The notes under the pieces are model-generated. The model ran no database searches. It had not been told where the DNA came from and saw only the letters and a list, made by a program, of their open reading frames with translations. A stretch of DNA of 64,000 nucleotides from Gracilibacillus ureilyticus (GTDB lineage Bacteria > Bacillota > Bacilli > Bacillales > Amphibacillaceae). The position numbers and the translations under genes were made by a program. Every line of letters begins with the position of its first letter. The stretch's first letter is position 1. Below are positions 8,866-18,625 of this stretch, in pieces. Location of the stretch: positions 84,979 to 148,978 of the forward strand of contig NZ_FOGL01000009.1 of assembly GCF_900111195.1 (NCBI RefSeq), read 5' to 3'.

Positions 8866-9869
8866 ACTTCTTCCTTGTTCACTTCTAATTGGGGGTATAA
8901 TAATTGTTCCAGTTGATTCGAAAATAACAGCTGACGGTACTTTTTCTCAAGCTGAATGGATCTTCGTATTTCATCTGACTCTGTACTGTTCACATACTCT
9001 GTCAGTAAAGACAAATATGGATCTGGATCTAATAATTCAAATATTAATTCACATTTGTCTATATCGTGAAAACGGATGTACTGAAAATAGATCGATAAAC
9101 CTTCATTTATCTTCTTCATATCACAATCATGATATGTGAATAGACTGTTTAAATATGCCGAAAGATCACGGGAAGGGAAGTCCATTCGTGCATATTCCCA
9201 GTTTAGAAAGTAAGCATTGTCATTTAGCAGCGTATAGTGTGATGGTTTCATATTCCCATGACATAATACAACTTTCCTGCTTTGATTGTCTTTTAACAGA
9301 TCCATATAAATATATTGCCACTTATCCATCATTTGCATAGTCCATTCCAAATCCCGGTAGTGCATACATGCCTGTAATTCAAATGGCGCCATAAACCTCT
9401 TTGATTCAAAATAACGAATGTATTGAAGTAACTCTTCTTTCTTTCTTTTCCGGTCATTTTCAAAGTATTGGCTTATTTCTGTTAACTGATCCTGCGAATA
9501 ATTCACTTCAATGTTCTGCAGTGTGGAACCATGTAACTTTCCCAGACCATGGAATGAGGCAATCCATTCATCTGACGGACGGTCGCCTCGATAACTTTCT
9601 ATCCATGGTGATACCATGATTACCTGATCATCTATTAAATAATATGGAGAATTCTCTTTCGTTAAAATGAGAGGTACAAAGCCAAGTACATGACTTTCTG
9701 AAATGTACCGATATACGGCATACCAGTGTCCTAACTGATCTTTTGTTAGTGCACTGAATTTCAAACAATAATTTTGCGTGTTTGTTATTAGTTTATACAC
9801 CTTGTCTGAAATTTGTTCGACATAGTTTGGCCTGATTTGATATTCATCAAATATTTGCTGCCATTCCAT
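8862..9869 (-). CDS. ysxE: YsxE/CotS-like spore coat-associated protein
   Basis: 335 residues related to the CotS kinase-like coat proteins. VVLCHGNMKPSHY near residues 198-210 stands where phosphotransferases have HGDLxxxN, and FLNWEYARMD follows where they have a D-G-like motif. The Brenner Asp is replaced by Asn, so catalytic activity is doubtful. It lies just downstream of spoVID, as in B. subtilis, where YsxE is a minor spore coat protein. GAGGAGG precedes the ATG at 9869. Confidence 0.85.
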   Translation of the reverse strand: MEWQQIFDEYQIRPNYVEQISDKVYKLITNTQNYCLKFSALTKDQLGHWYAVYRYISESHVLGFVPLILTKENSPYYLIDDQVIMVSPWIESYRGDRPSDEWIASFHGLGKLHGSTLQNIEVNYSQDQLTEISQYFENDRKRKKEELLQYIRYFESKRFMAPFELQACMHYRDLEWTMQMMDKWQYIYMDLLKDNQSRKVVLCHGNMKPSHYTLLNDNAYFLNWEYARMDFPSRDLSAYLNSLFTYHDCDMKKINEGLSIYFQYIRFHDIDKCELIFELLDPDPYLSLLTEYVNSTESDEIRRSIQLEKKYRQLLFSNQLEQLLYPQLEVNKEEV

Positions 9870-9893
9870 AAGTATCCTCCTCTATCAGAGTAA

Positions 9894-9921
9894 AGAAAAA
9901 AATCCCTGATTTAGGGATTCT
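9894..9921 (-). terminator. Intrinsic terminator after spoVID
   Basis: On the minus strand AATCCCT-AAATC-AGGGATT is followed by a run of T. It lies between the spoVID stop and ysxE and should reduce read-through into ysxE. Confidence 0.8.
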
Positions 9922-9927
9922 TATTAT

Positions 9928-10929
9928 CTATTCATCAGCTGTTACCGGAATATAAATTAATTGGCCTGAAGATAGATCTTCATCTTCCAATTGATTTGTC
10001 CTCATTATTTGTCTAGGGGTTACATTGTATTTCTCTGCGATGGAAGTGAGCTGGTCGGTTGGCTGTACGATATATAATTTTAATCTTGTATATGCCATCT
10101 CTTCTTCCTCAGTGAAAATGTTGAGCAAGTAGGATGTATCATCAGTTTCTGCTCTTGCTTGTACCCGTAAGCGGTCTTCTGTTCCTTCTTCCACAGTTTC
10201 TTCCACATCAACTGGATCGTCTGATTCCGTTTCATCAATAAATGAGTCTTCATCTCGTTCTTCCGCGGGCTCTTCCATTATTTCTTCCTGTTCCTCATCT
10301 TCGCGCTGTTCTGTTAACTGGTCATCATCTGTGGAAGTTTCTTCATTAATCAATGGAACGACATTATCTGGCTCGCTATTCGAGTTTTCCGGCTCCAGCT
10401 CCTCATTTACGGTAAACTGGAAGCTGTCCTCTTCCTCTGATGCTTTCTCCCGGGTCTCTTCCTCTGATTCAAAACGTGTAAGCAGTTCTGGTTCCTCAGA
10501 AGTAATAACTTCATCTGCTTCCTGACTCAATCCTTTAATCGCTAAAACTGCTTCAATATTTAAGGATCTTGCCGAATGAATTGCATAATCGAAATGATCT
10601 ACATCAACTGTGACAGAATCTAACTCATGCACACGGTCCATTGGAATAGTGATATCCATGACAAATTTATGAAAAAATTCGCAAATATCGTCTGACATCA
10701 CTTCAATTCTTTCCACATCCTGGCCATTGACTTTCTCTTCCTCCACTCTTTCTTCAGACGGAATATATTCCCCTTTTAATTCCATTGCACCTCTAATAGA
10801 AAGTGTTTCTCCCATCTCCTGAATCGAAAGAACCGGCTCCAGTCCAATTCCTAGTATTTCTTTGATCGGGTAATCAGGATGAAAAGCGAGGTTTTCATTT
10901 AATGTGAAAGTATAAGAATCTTGCAACAT
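9928..10929 (-). CDS. spoVID: Spore coat morphogenetic protein SpoVID
   Basis: 333 residues. The N-terminal region (LQDSYTFTLNENLAFHPDYP, then GIGLEPVLSI) matches the SpoVID coat-encasement domain. The middle is a long Glu/Ser/Thr-rich acidic linker (about 150-270). The last 45 residues form a LysM domain (LYIVQPTDQLTSIAEKYN ... IYIPV) that anchors to peptidoglycan-like ligands. In B. subtilis SpoVID lets the coat wrap the forespore and recruits SafA. The ATG at 10929 is chosen over 10965 because AAGGGGG lies just before it. Confidence 0.93.
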   Translation of the reverse strand: MLQDSYTFTLNENLAFHPDYPIKEILGIGLEPVLSIQEMGETLSIRGAMELKGEYIPSEERVEEEKVNGQDVERIEVMSDDICEFFHKFVMDITIPMDRVHELDSVTVDVDHFDYAIHSARSLNIEAVLAIKGLSQEADEVITSEEPELLTRFESEEETREKASEEEDSFQFTVNEELEPENSNSEPDNVVPLINEETSTDDDQLTEQREDEEQEEIMEEPAEERDEDSFIDETESDDPVDVEETVEEGTEDRLRVQARAETDDTSYLLNIFTEEEEMAYTRLKLYIVQPTDQLTSIAEKYNVTPRQIMRTNQLEDEDLSSGQLIYIPVTADE

Positions 10930-10972
10930 AGTTCCCCCTTCCATTATGTTCAAACGAACTAGCATTCTTTAA

Positions 10973-11001
10973 AATATATGATTCCGGTCAGGGGATTATG
11001 A
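10973..11001 (-). promoter_or_regulatory. Possible sigma-E-type promoter for spoVID
   Basis: Minus strand TCATAAT, about 14 bp, CATATATT. This resembles the sigma-E pattern and lies 44 bases before the start; B. subtilis spoVID is sigma-E dependent. Confidence 0.5.
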
Positions 11002-11003
11002 AT

Positions 11004-11040
11004 AAAAAAGCTTGTTGACCGATTTCCTCGATCAACAAGC
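11004..11040 (-). terminator. Terminator of the hem operon
   Basis: GCTTGTTGA and TCAACAAGC flank a 13-base loop and are followed by TTTTTT on the minus strand, just past the hemL stop. Confidence 0.9.
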
Positions 11041-11046
11041 CTGTCA

Positions 11047-12339
11047 TTACTTATTCATTATTTTTGCAAAAGCTTTTTCAGCCGCCTGAATCGTTTTTTC
11101 TATATCTTCATCTGAATGTGCAGTTGAAAGGAACAGTCCCTCAAACTGTGAAGGAGGCAGGAAAATTCCTTCCTCAGCCATTACTCTGTAGTATGTTGCA
11201 AAACGCTCGACATCAGACCCTGAGGCAGTTTCATAATTCACTACGTCTGTGTCCGCAAAGAATACACCAACCATCGATCCTGCACGATTGATTTGCAAAG
11301 ATATGCCATGCTTATCTGCCGCTTCCCTGTACCCTTGCACTAAACGGTCTACTTTTCGATTAATCGCAACATATTCTTCTTCTGTCATAGCTTTTAATGT
11401 TTCCAGACCTGCTGTCATTGCCAGCGGGTTACCTGATAATGTTCCAGCCTGATAGATGTCACCAACCGGTGCGATACGTTCCATGATTTCACGTTTCCCG
11501 CCATAAGCTCCAACTGGTAGACCGCCGCCAATAACTTTTCCAAGACATGTAAGGTCTGGTGTCACATCAAAGTGTCCCTGTGCACAATGATAACCGACAC
11601 GGAAACCAGTCATTACTTCATCAAAAATTAAGAGCGAACCGTTTTGTTCCGTAATTTCACGCAACTGCTGCAGGAAAGCGTCCTTCGGTGGAACAACACC
11701 CATGTTCCCTGACACAGGCTCGACAATAATTGCGGCAATGTCCCCACCAAATTGCTGGAAGGCGTAACGAACACTTTCAATATCATTATATGGCACGGTA
11801 ATCGTATGCTGTGCAACACTTTCCGGAACACCAGGGCTGTCAGGCAGTCCTAATGTTGCTACACCTGAGCCTGCTTTGATCAGCAAAGAGTCCCCATGTC
11901 CGTGGTAATTCCCTTCAAATTTTAATATTTTATTTCGCCCCGTATATCCTCTGGCAAGCCTTAAAGCACTCATCGTAGCTTCTGTACCCGAATTAACCAT
12001 ACGGACCATTTCAATAGATGGCACACGATCAATAACAAGTTGTGCTAATTCATTTTCAAGTAAAGTAGGTGCACCAAAGCTTGTCCCTTTTTCCGCAACT
12101 TCCTTCAGTTTTGTAACAACACGGTCATCTGCATGACCTAGAATTAACGGCCCCCAGCTAAGGACATAATCAATGTATTCATTTCCATCAATATCATAGA
12201 TTTTAGATCCTTTGCCATGGTCCATAAAAATGGGATTCATGCCGACAGATTTGAATGCACGGACTGGTGAGTTGACCCCGCCTGGCAGTAAATCTACCGC
12301 TTCTTTATATGCATCAATTGATTTCTGATATGATACCAT
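11047..12339 (-). CDS. hemL: Glutamate-1-semialdehyde 2,1-aminomutase
   Basis: Converts glutamate-1-semialdehyde to 5-aminolevulinate, second step of the C5 haem pathway. 430 residues, class III aminotransferase fold. [11 protein letters not shown] precedes the PLP lysine at residue 268 in [16 protein letters not shown]; GSTxxNPLA-like [12 protein letters not shown] follows. It is the last gene of the minus-strand hem operon, starting 16 bases after hemB, and is followed by a terminator. Confidence 0.97.
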   Translation of the reverse strand: MVSYQKSIDAYKEAVDLLPGGVNSPVRAFKSVGMNPIFMDHGKGSKIYDIDGNEYIDYVLSWGPLILGHADDRVVTKLKEVAEKGTSFGAPTLLENELAQLVIDRVPSIEMVRMVNSGTEATMSALRLARGYTGRNKILKFEGNYHGHGDSLLIKAGSGVATLGLPDSPGVPESVAQHTITVPYNDIESVRYAFQQFGGDIAAIIVEPVSGNMGVVPPKDAFLQQLREITEQNGSLLIFDEVMTGFRVGYHCAQGHFDVTPDLTCLGKVIGGGLPVGAYGGKREIMERIAPVGDIYQAGTLSGNPLAMTAGLETLKAMTEEEYVAINRKVDRLVQGYREAADKHGISLQINRAGSMVGVFFADTDVVNYETASGSDVERFATYYRVMAEEGIFLPPSQFEGLFLSTAHSDEDIEKTIQAAEKAFAKIMNK

Positions 12340-12354
12340 TCTTTGTACCTCCTG

Positions 12355-13329
12355 TTATTCTTCTCTCAGCCATTTTGCTACATCTTTTGCAAAATAGGTA
12401 ATAATAATATCCGCCCCTGCCCGCTTCATGCTTGTTAATTTTTCTAAGACTATGGCCTTTTCATCAATCCAGCCATTGATGCTTGCTGCTTTTACCATAG
12501 AATATTCACCGCTCACATTATAGGCAACTACAGGAACCTGATGGGAATTCCTTACATCGCGGATGATATCCATATAGGAAAGAGCCGGTTTTACAATAAG
12601 GAAGTCGGCACCTTCTTCGATATCTGATTGTGCTTCACGCATAGCTTCTAACCGGTTAGCCGGATCCATCTGGTATGTTTTTCGGTCACCAAACTGTGGT
12701 GTACTGTCCGCAGCATCACGGAATGGGCCATAAAATGCAGATGCATATTTTACGGCATAGGACATGACAGGAACATTTTCAAAACCTGCCTCATCAAGTC
12801 CTTTTCGAATTTCTGCAACAAATCCATCCATCATGTTTGATGGTGCAATAATATCTGCTCCTGCCTCAGCTTGGGAAATAGCTGTTTTCACATGCAATGG
12901 TAAAGAAGCATCATTATCGACATCACCATTATGTATCACACCGCAATGACCATGAGAAGTATATTCACATAAACATGTATCAGCAATGATTAGTAAATCA
13001 GAGGTTTTCTGTTTTATTTGGCGTATTGCTTTTTGCACTATACCTTCCTGATCATATGCTCCGGATCCTGTCTCATCTTTATCCAGCGGTACACCAAATA
13101 ATAGGACAGAAGGAATACCTAATGAAAGCAGTTCATCAATCTCCTTATCTAAATGGTCCAGTGAAATTTGGAAAACACCAGGCATTGAGCTAACTTCATT
13201 CCTGTCATTATCCCCTTCCACGACAAAAAGCGGATAAACCAGATCATCCGTTTTCAATATTGTTTCTTTTACAAATGACCGCATAACAGGAGAATTCCGT
13301 AATCTTCGATGACGCTTGAAATCTGCCAT
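12355..13329 (-). CDS. hemB: Delta-aminolevulinic acid dehydratase (porphobilinogen synthase)
   Basis: Joins two 5-aminolevulinate molecules into porphobilinogen. 324 residues. The metal site shows [12 protein letters not shown] near 117-128. Schiff-base lysines lie in [18 protein letters not shown] and [27 protein letters not shown] matches the ribosome site best when the start is the ATG at 13329 rather than the one at 13341. The start lies five bases downstream of the hemD stop. Confidence 0.96.
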   Translation of the reverse strand: MADFKRHRRLRNSPVMRSFVKETILKTDDLVYPLFVVEGDNDRNEVSSMPGVFQISLDHLDKEIDELLSLGIPSVLLFGVPLDKDETGSGAYDQEGIVQKAIRQIKQKTSDLLIIADTCLCEYTSHGHCGVIHNGDVDNDASLPLHVKTAISQAEAGADIIAPSNMMDGFVAEIRKGLDEAGFENVPVMSYAVKYASAFYGPFRDAADSTPQFGDRKTYQMDPANRLEAMREAQSDIEEGADFLIVKPALSYMDIIRDVRNSHQVPVVAYNVSGEYSMVKAASINGWIDEKAIVLEKLTSMKRAGADIIITYFAKDVAKWLREE

Positions 13330-13334
13330 CTGTT

Positions 13335-14102
13335 TCACCATCCTTTTTTATGTTCTATCAATGACGAGATCATTGCCTCAATCGTATATTTTTCTGGGTA
13401 AACTACATGTTTAAACTCATGTGAGCTCAATTCATCTGCTGTTGTTTTCCCGATAGCGGCACACACTGTTTCTTTTTTCACTTTATCAATTTGTTCAGGT
13501 GCAGCAAATCTCAAAAAAGCTTTTACAGTAGATGGACTGGTAAATGTACAGGCATCCAAACCGTTTGCAAGATATTGCTGAAGTACCTGTTCCGCTTGTT
13601 CATTTTCTATTGTACGATAAATGACTAATTTATCAAAAGAAACACCATTCTCCCTTAATAATTCAGGTATCTCTTCCCGTGCATTTTCCCCGCATATAAT
13701 GGTTACTTTCTGATTCTTCCCATATTTGCTGATAAATTCGTTTACCATCGTGTATCCGCGGTATTCTGATGGCTCAAAATCCACCTTATAGCCAACACTG
13801 TGAAGAGCAGCCGACGTTTTCTCACCAACAGAAGCAATCTTCTGCTGAATGGCAATACCTATCTTCCTTTTATAGACTTCAAAAAAACGAACTGTGTTAC
13901 TGCTCGTGAAAAAGAGCCAGTCAGTGTTTTGTTCAAGTTGTAAAAACTTCAGATCAAGATCCTTTGTTACAATAGGTTCAAAGCGAAGTAACGGAGCAAT
14001 ACAAGCAATCCCGCCGAAACTCTCCACAAGTTCCGCTAACGGTTCTGCCTGCTGCTCCTGTCTTGTAATTAAAATCCGTTGACCCTTTAGAGGCTTGGTC
14101 AT
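13335..14102 (-). CDS. hemD: Uroporphyrinogen-III synthase
   Basis: Closes and inverts ring D of hydroxymethylbilane. 255 residues, the usual length, with low sequence conservation as is normal for HemD. Recognisable stretches are GQRILITR at the N-terminus, [14 protein letters not shown] near 70 and [14 protein letters not shown] near 175. Its start overlaps the hemC stop by four bases (ATGA type), so translation is probably coupled. Confidence 0.92.
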   Translation of the reverse strand: MTKPLKGQRILITRQEQQAEPLAELVESFGGIACIAPLLRFEPIVTKDLDLKFLQLEQNTDWLFFTSSNTVRFFEVYKRKIGIAIQQKIASVGEKTSAALHSVGYKVDFEPSEYRGYTMVNEFISKYGKNQKVTIICGENAREEIPELLRENGVSFDKLVIYRTIENEQAEQVLQQYLANGLDACTFTSPSTVKAFLRFAAPEQIDKVKKETVCAAIGKTTADELSSHEFKHVVYPEKYTIEAMISSLIEHKKGW

Positions 14103-15034
14103 CCTTGTTCATTCTCTTCTCGAGCTTCATCCACTAACTGCTGCGCTCCCTGTTTTTTTAACAGATCCGCAGCCTCACGGCCAACTTGTACAGGATCAGT
14201 CCCTCTTACCGTTTCCTTCAGTACCGTCTTACCATCACCGCTCGCCACAAGTGCTGTCAACACGACTTCCTCACCATCTAAATAGGCATATCCGCCAATT
14301 GGCACTTGACAGCCCCCATTTAACAAGTGTAAGAATGTACGCTCTGCTGTAACGGTTCTCTCCGTATATTCATCATTGATCTTTTTCAGCAGATCCAGTA
14401 ATTCATCATCATCTTCCCTGCACTCAATCGCCAAAGCACCTTGTCCAACAGCAGGTACACAAATTTCCGGTTCCAGATACTGTGTAACTATATCCTCCCT
14501 CCAGCCCATTCTCTTCATACCGGCAGAAGCCAGGATAATCGCATCAAAGTTCTCTTCTTTCAGCTTTCTTAGTCTTGTCTCAATATTACCGCGAATCCAT
14601 TGTATTTTCAGATCTGGACGCTCTGCAAGAATTTGCGACCCGCGACGCAGACTGCTTGTCCCTACAATGGCACCAGCAGGAAGCTCCTCTAATGTTTTAT
14701 GATCCTTGGAAATAAACGCATCACGGTGGTCCTCACGAACGGGAATAGAACCGATGATCAAACCATCAGGCATCACTGCAGGCATATCTTTCATACTGTG
14801 TACAGCAAAATCAATTTCTTTGTCATACATCGCCTGTTCTATCTCTTTTACGAAAAGCCCCTTACCGCCTACTTTAGACAATGTTACATTAAGGATCTGG
14901 TCACCTTTTGTGACTATTTTTTTAATCTCAAATGAATACTTTTCTCCTGCATGCTTCTTTAACTGTTCAATCACCCATTCAGATTGAGTTAATGCTAAAT
15001 TACTACGTCTTGAACCTACTACAATTTTACGCAA
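14099..15034 (-). CDS. hemC: Hydroxymethylbilane synthase (porphobilinogen deaminase)
   Basis: Polymerises four porphobilinogens on a dipyrromethane cofactor. 311 residues. [13 protein letters not shown] is at the N-terminus, [11 protein letters not shown] near 80, and the cofactor-binding Cys lies in [14 protein letters not shown] near residue 241. It lies 20 bases after hemX in the hem operon. Confidence 0.97.
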   Translation of the reverse strand: MRKIVVGSRRSNLALTQSEWVIEQLKKHAGEKYSFEIKKIVTKGDQILNVTLSKVGGKGLFVKEIEQAMYDKEIDFAVHSMKDMPAVMPDGLIIGSIPVREDHRDAFISKDHKTLEELPAGAIVGTSSLRRGSQILAERPDLKIQWIRGNIETRLRKLKEENFDAIILASAGMKRMGWREDIVTQYLEPEICVPAVGQGALAIECREDDDELLDLLKKINDEYTERTVTAERTFLHLLNGGCQVPIGGYAYLDGEEVVLTALVASGDGKTVLKETVRGTDPVQVGREAADLLKKQGAQQLVDEAREENEQG

Positions 15035-15054
15035 GGTAAAAGCCCCTTTCTATG

Positions 15055-15873
15055 CTAAACATGAAAATTCGATAATGTATTAAATAAGAAAAAATTAATT
15101 AACAATAAACAAAAAGCAATGACATTAAATAACAGAATTGGTTTTCCTCTATAGCTTCCACGAGTTCTGCTGTATAAATACATTGCATATATAATAAACA
15201 CAAGAATAGAGCCAACTGTTTTGCTATCTCCCCAATAGAAAGTTGCCTCTGTCATATAAGCCCAGACAACCCCAAGGATAATGGATAACAATAACAGCGG
15301 TTCCGCTAGGACGATTAAATGAAACGCCCTTTTCTCCAACCCTTCAAGGTCCTGAAATCTCCGCAGCCATTTGTAACCCTTTTTAGCTTTTAAAAACTTG
15401 TATTGCGTTAAATATAAACATGCCAGAATAAACGATATCGTAAATAACCCGTAAGAGATTAACGCAAGAACGATATGAGCGTAAAGCAGTTCATTTAACA
15501 TCCCCGGGATTTGACTCGAATCATTCATTTGGACGGAACGCAATGTATGGATTAACATAACAAGAAATCCAAAAACACTCATAAAAAACATGAAGAACTC
15601 CAGCTTAAAAAACCGGTGAATCATCAGAGAAAAAGTAACGACTATCCAGGCATAGGTATATAACCCGTCATTAAATGTCTGAATTGGTAAAGATTCAGTT
15701 TGAATAATTTCTGTTAATAAAAAAATGGTTTGAAGAACCCAAACCATCGCAAGGAACCAGAAAGCGATCCTGTTCGCTTTCCGGTTGTGGAATAAAAAAT
15801 CTATAAAATAAAAAATGACACTTACAGCATACAAAATCAGCATACTTTCATGAAGCAATCTTTCAAGAACCAT
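15055..15873 (-). CDS. hemX: HemX, CcsA-like membrane protein
   Basis: 272 residues with about eight hydrophobic helices and the tryptophan-containing stretch GVVWAYMTEATFYWGDSKTVG typical of the cytochrome c assembly (CcsA/HemX) family. In B. subtilis HemX lowers the amount of HemA (glutamyl-tRNA reductase). Its place between hemA and hemC is conserved. It starts 17 bases after the hemA stop. Confidence 0.9.
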   Translation of the reverse strand: MVLERLLHESMLILYAVSVIFYFIDFLFHNRKANRIAFWFLAMVWVLQTIFLLTEIIQTESLPIQTFNDGLYTYAWIVVTFSLMIHRFFKLEFFMFFMSVFGFLVMLIHTLRSVQMNDSSQIPGMLNELLYAHIVLALISYGLFTISFILACLYLTQYKFLKAKKGYKWLRRFQDLEGLEKRAFHLIVLAEPLLLLSIILGVVWAYMTEATFYWGDSKTVGSILVFIIYAMYLYSRTRGSYRGKPILLFNVIAFCLLLINFFLFNTLSNFHV

Positions 15874-15890
15874 AAAGGAATACCATCCTT

Positions 15891-17243
15891 TTAATGTGTA
15901 GAAACATTTTTTAATTTGCGGTATGCTTTTTCATTTGATTTCTCAAATGAGATCACTTTTTCCGCATCTTCCTCCACTTTATCTTCTAAATCAAAAATTT
16001 TCTTAAATAAGGCCAATGATTCTTCGGCATCCTTTTGACCAGCCAGTTCTTTTGCTTGTAAGATTGGCTGTTTCAGCATTTGATTGACAATACTTTTTGT
16101 ATGTTTGTTCAGTACTTTCCGTTCTCTGTCAGTCAGGTTAGGCATTTTGCGTTCAATACTCTGCATGGTTTCCTGCTGAATGGACAGCGCCTGCTCTCTT
16201 AAAGCAGTAATAATTGGTACAACCCCTAATGTTTGTAACCATGTATTAAAAGAGACAATTTCTGCTTCGATCCAGATTTCGATCTCTTCAGCCGCTTCTT
16301 TTCTCGCTTCCAGATTGGCATCCACCACTGTTTGAAGATCATCTATATCATATAAAAACACATTATCTAAATGAGACAGTTCCGGGTCAAGGTCCCGTGG
16401 TACAGCAATATCCACTAAAAAGAGCGGTCTGCCTTTTCGTTTCTTTTCAATTTGTTTATAGCTATCTTTCGTAATAATAAAGTCATCAGAACCTGTTGAG
16501 CTTATCACAATATCTGCATGAACTAATGTATCACTCAACTCTTCTGTCGATTTGGCCGTACCATCAAACTGGGCAGCCAACTGTACCGCTTTTTCTATTG
16601 TCCTGTTCACAACCGTTACTTTGTTAACGCCTGAACCAAACAAGTTCTTTGCAGCTAATTCACCCATTTTTCCTGCACCAATGATGACAACATGTTTATC
16701 ATGCAGGTCTGTAAAAATTTTCTTCGCCAACTCCACCGCAGCATAACTTACAGACACAGCATTTTCGTTGATATTAGTCTCTCTTTGGCTTCTCTTACCA
16801 ATCGTAATGGCCTGTTTAAACAATTCATTCAAAATCGTGCCTGTTGTGCCATTTGTCTGACCTTGGAAAAAGGCTTCTTTTACCTGACCTAATATTTGGG
16901 TTTCACCCATAATCATGGATTCCAGTCCGCAGCTTACACGAAACAGATGCTCTACAGCCGCTTCATTTTCATAAATGATTAAATGCGGTACGAATAAGTC
17001 TTTTTCAATTCCAAACCAGTCTGCTAAAAATTGTTTCAAAAAATAACGACCTGTATGAAGCTGATCGACAACTGCATAGATTTCTGTGCGGTTACAAGTA
17101 GAAATAATGACATTTTCCAGTACACTTTTACGACCTTTTAATTCTGTCATTGCTTCAACGAGCATATCCTCACGGAAAGCCAGCATTTCCCTCACTTCAA
17201 CAGGTGCTGTTCTATAATTTATCCCTGCTGTTATGATATGCAC
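15891..17243 (-). CDS. hemA: Glutamyl-tRNA reductase
   Basis: First committed step of C5 haem synthesis: reduces glutamyl-tRNA to glutamate-1-semialdehyde with NADPH. About 450 residues. The catalytic Cys lies in [10 protein letters not shown] near residue 50 and the NADPH fold in [17 protein letters not shown] near 180. A C-terminal dimerisation helix is present. I place the start at GTG 17243 ([11 protein letters not shown]), eight bases after GGGGGT, because it matches family N-termini. The frame is open to 17276. First gene of the hemAXCDBL operon. Confidence 0.96.
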   Translation of the reverse strand: MHIITAGINYRTAPVEVREMLAFREDMLVEAMTELKGRKSVLENVIISTCNRTEIYAVVDQLHTGRYFLKQFLADWFGIEKDLFVPHLIIYENEAAVEHLFRVSCGLESMIMGETQILGQVKEAFFQGQTNGTTGTILNELFKQAITIGKRSQRETNINENAVSVSYAAVELAKKIFTDLHDKHVVIIGAGKMGELAAKNLFGSGVNKVTVVNRTIEKAVQLAAQFDGTAKSTEELSDTLVHADIVISSTGSDDFIITKDSYKQIEKKRKGRPLFLVDIAVPRDLDPELSHLDNVFLYDIDDLQTVVDANLEARKEAAEEIEIWIEAEIVSFNTWLQTLGVVPIITALREQALSIQQETMQSIERKMPNLTDRERKVLNKHTKSIVNQMLKQPILQAKELAGQKDAEESLALFKKIFDLEDKVEEDAEKVISFEKSNEKAYRKLKNVSTH

Positions 17244-17288
17244 AATATCTACCCCCAAAAAACAAACGCCTAACACGCTTATGTCTAT

Positions 17289-17365
17289 ATTATAACATGT
17301 TTTCTTTGTTAAATCGTGATCATTTTATGAACAGTAGTCATAAAATTGTGTTAGAATGATCCTAT
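17289..17365 (-). promoter_or_regulatory. hemA promoter region with a palindromic candidate operator
   Basis: A TATAAT -10 (17289-17294, minus strand) lies about 45 bases before the hemA start; the -35 is poor. Upstream is a perfect palindrome ATTTTATGA-7-TCATAAAAT (17322-17346). Next to it a 15-mer at 17351-17365 (TTAGAATGATCCTAT) matches 10 of 14 informative positions of the PerR box TTATAATnATTATAA. B. subtilis hemA is PerR-regulated, so an operator here would make sense. No function is shown. Confidence 0.4.
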
Positions 17366-17504
17366 TAATTCTATCTTTTTTAGAAATGTTCCAATTAAAA
17401 CTGAACATCCCTTATAATGTCATAGTTACTTTATCATATTCAACAAGCATAATCAAGGAATTAATACTAATTAATAATTATTTTAATCTAGAGGGAGATA
17501 CAAA

Positions 17505-17984
17505 ATGAAGAAAAATAATCTACTTGCCTATTTGCTTATTGGAATCGGGCTTTATTTTTTATTGCGTGAATTGCAAATCCCGATTTTAACCGACTTTTAC
17601 TCCTGGCCTACATTATTAATTTTGCTCGGTGCAGCATTCTTAATCCATGCATTTTCAGGTAATGAAGAGAAAAGTATTTTTCCTGGCGTTATTTTATTCG
17701 GACTCGGAATCCATTTTCACGGTCTGACTCATTATACATTCTGGATTGATCACTGGGGAATGTATACACTGATTGTTTCCATTGCTTTTTTGCTTCGGTT
17801 CGTGAAAACCAAACAAGGCATTATTCCAGGTCTTATATTACTTGTCCTTTCTATTTTTGCAATATTTGTTGATAACCAGCCGGGATGGTTCAGGTGGATC
17901 CACGAATTCATGGCATGGGTGGAAAGATTCTGGCCAGTTGTACTGATTGGATTAGGGATATATTTATTATGGAAATGGAAGTAA
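17505..17984 (+). CDS. LiaI/LiaF-type transmembrane protein (DUF5668-like)
   Basis: 159 residues, almost all membrane: about six hydrophobic segments in three pairs separated by short loops. The repeated pattern of a helix starting LLIGIGLYFLL / LLILLGAAFLI / VVLIGLGIYLLWKWK is typical of the LiaF-TM/DUF5668 group. AGAGGGAG at good spacing supports the ATG at 17505. It is inserted on the opposite strand between hemA and ysxC, which adjoin in B. subtilis. A role in cell-envelope stress is possible but unproven. Confidence 0.72.
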   Translation: MKKNNLLAYLLIGIGLYFLLRELQIPILTDFYSWPTLLILLGAAFLIHAFSGNEEKSIFPGVILFGLGIHFHGLTHYTFWIDHWGMYTLIVSIAFLLRFVKTKQGIIPGLILLVLSIFAIFVDNQPGWFRWIHEFMAWVERFWPVVLIGLGIYLLWKWK

Positions 17985-17994
17985 TTAGAAAAAT

Positions 17995-18038
17995 GAAAAA
18001 AACCTGCCGCAACAAATTTCACTGCGGGCAGGTTTTTT
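17995..18038. terminator. Bidirectional intrinsic terminator
   Basis: AAAAAACCTGCCGC and GCGGGCAGGTTTTTT form a strong stem with A/T tracts on both sides, between the convergent membrane-protein gene and ysxC. Confidence 0.93.
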
Positions 18039-18040
18039 GA

Positions 18041-18625
18041 TTATTTTATAATTTGATCAATAAAATGCCATACATCATCTTTACCTTCTGCAGTTTCAGA
18101 AGAGAATGGGATTATGGTGTCATCAGGGTCCATCTCAAGTGTATCGATCACTCTTTTTAAATGGGTGCCTTTTTTGTTTTTCGGAATTTTATCAAGCTTT
18201 GTTGCAATGACAAGTACAGGCAATTCATAATGTTTTAGAAAATTATACATCATCACATCATCTTCGCTTGGTTTATGTCTAATATCAACAATAAGTGCAG
18301 TAACCTTTAAATTTTCTCGGGTAGAGAAGTATTCTTCCATCATCTTACCCCATTTTTCCCGTTCTTTCTTTGAAACTTTTGCATAACCGTAACCTGGTAC
18401 ATCGACAAAATAAAAGAGATCATTAATTAAGTAAAAGTTAAGTGTTTGTGTCTTACCAGGCTTGGATGAAGTTCTTGCCAGATTTTTGCGATTGATTAAC
18501 TTATTGATAAAAGAAGATTTACCAACATTGGAACGACCAGCTAACGCAATTTCAGGTAACTGGTCGTTAGGATATTGCTGCTGTGATACAGCGCTTATAA
18601 CGATTTCTGCTTTATTTACTTTCAT
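18041..18625 (-). CDS. ysxC: Ribosome biogenesis GTPase YsxC/EngB
   Basis: Essential small GTPase in late assembly of the 50S subunit. 194 residues: P-loop GRSNVGKSS near 32-40, G3 DVPGYG near 79, G4 TKLDK near 140. The ATG at 18625 follows GGAGGAG and overlaps the end of lonA by 14 bases, giving a lonA-ysxC operon as in B. subtilis. Confidence 0.96.
   Translation of the reverse strand: MKVNKAEIVISAVSQQQYPNDQLPEIALAGRSNVGKSSFINKLINRKNLARTSSKPGKTQTLNFYLINDLFYFVDVPGYGYAKVSKKEREKWGKMMEEYFSTRENLKVTALIVDIRHKPSEDDVMMYNFLKHYELPVLVIATKLDKIPKNKKGTHLKRVIDTLEMDPDDTIIPFSSETAEGKDDVWHFIDQIIK

Noticed and set aside
10331..10525. Plus-strand Ser-rich 64-residue frame
   Set aside because: Antisense shadow of the Glu-rich linker of spoVID; Glu codons read backwards give Ser.
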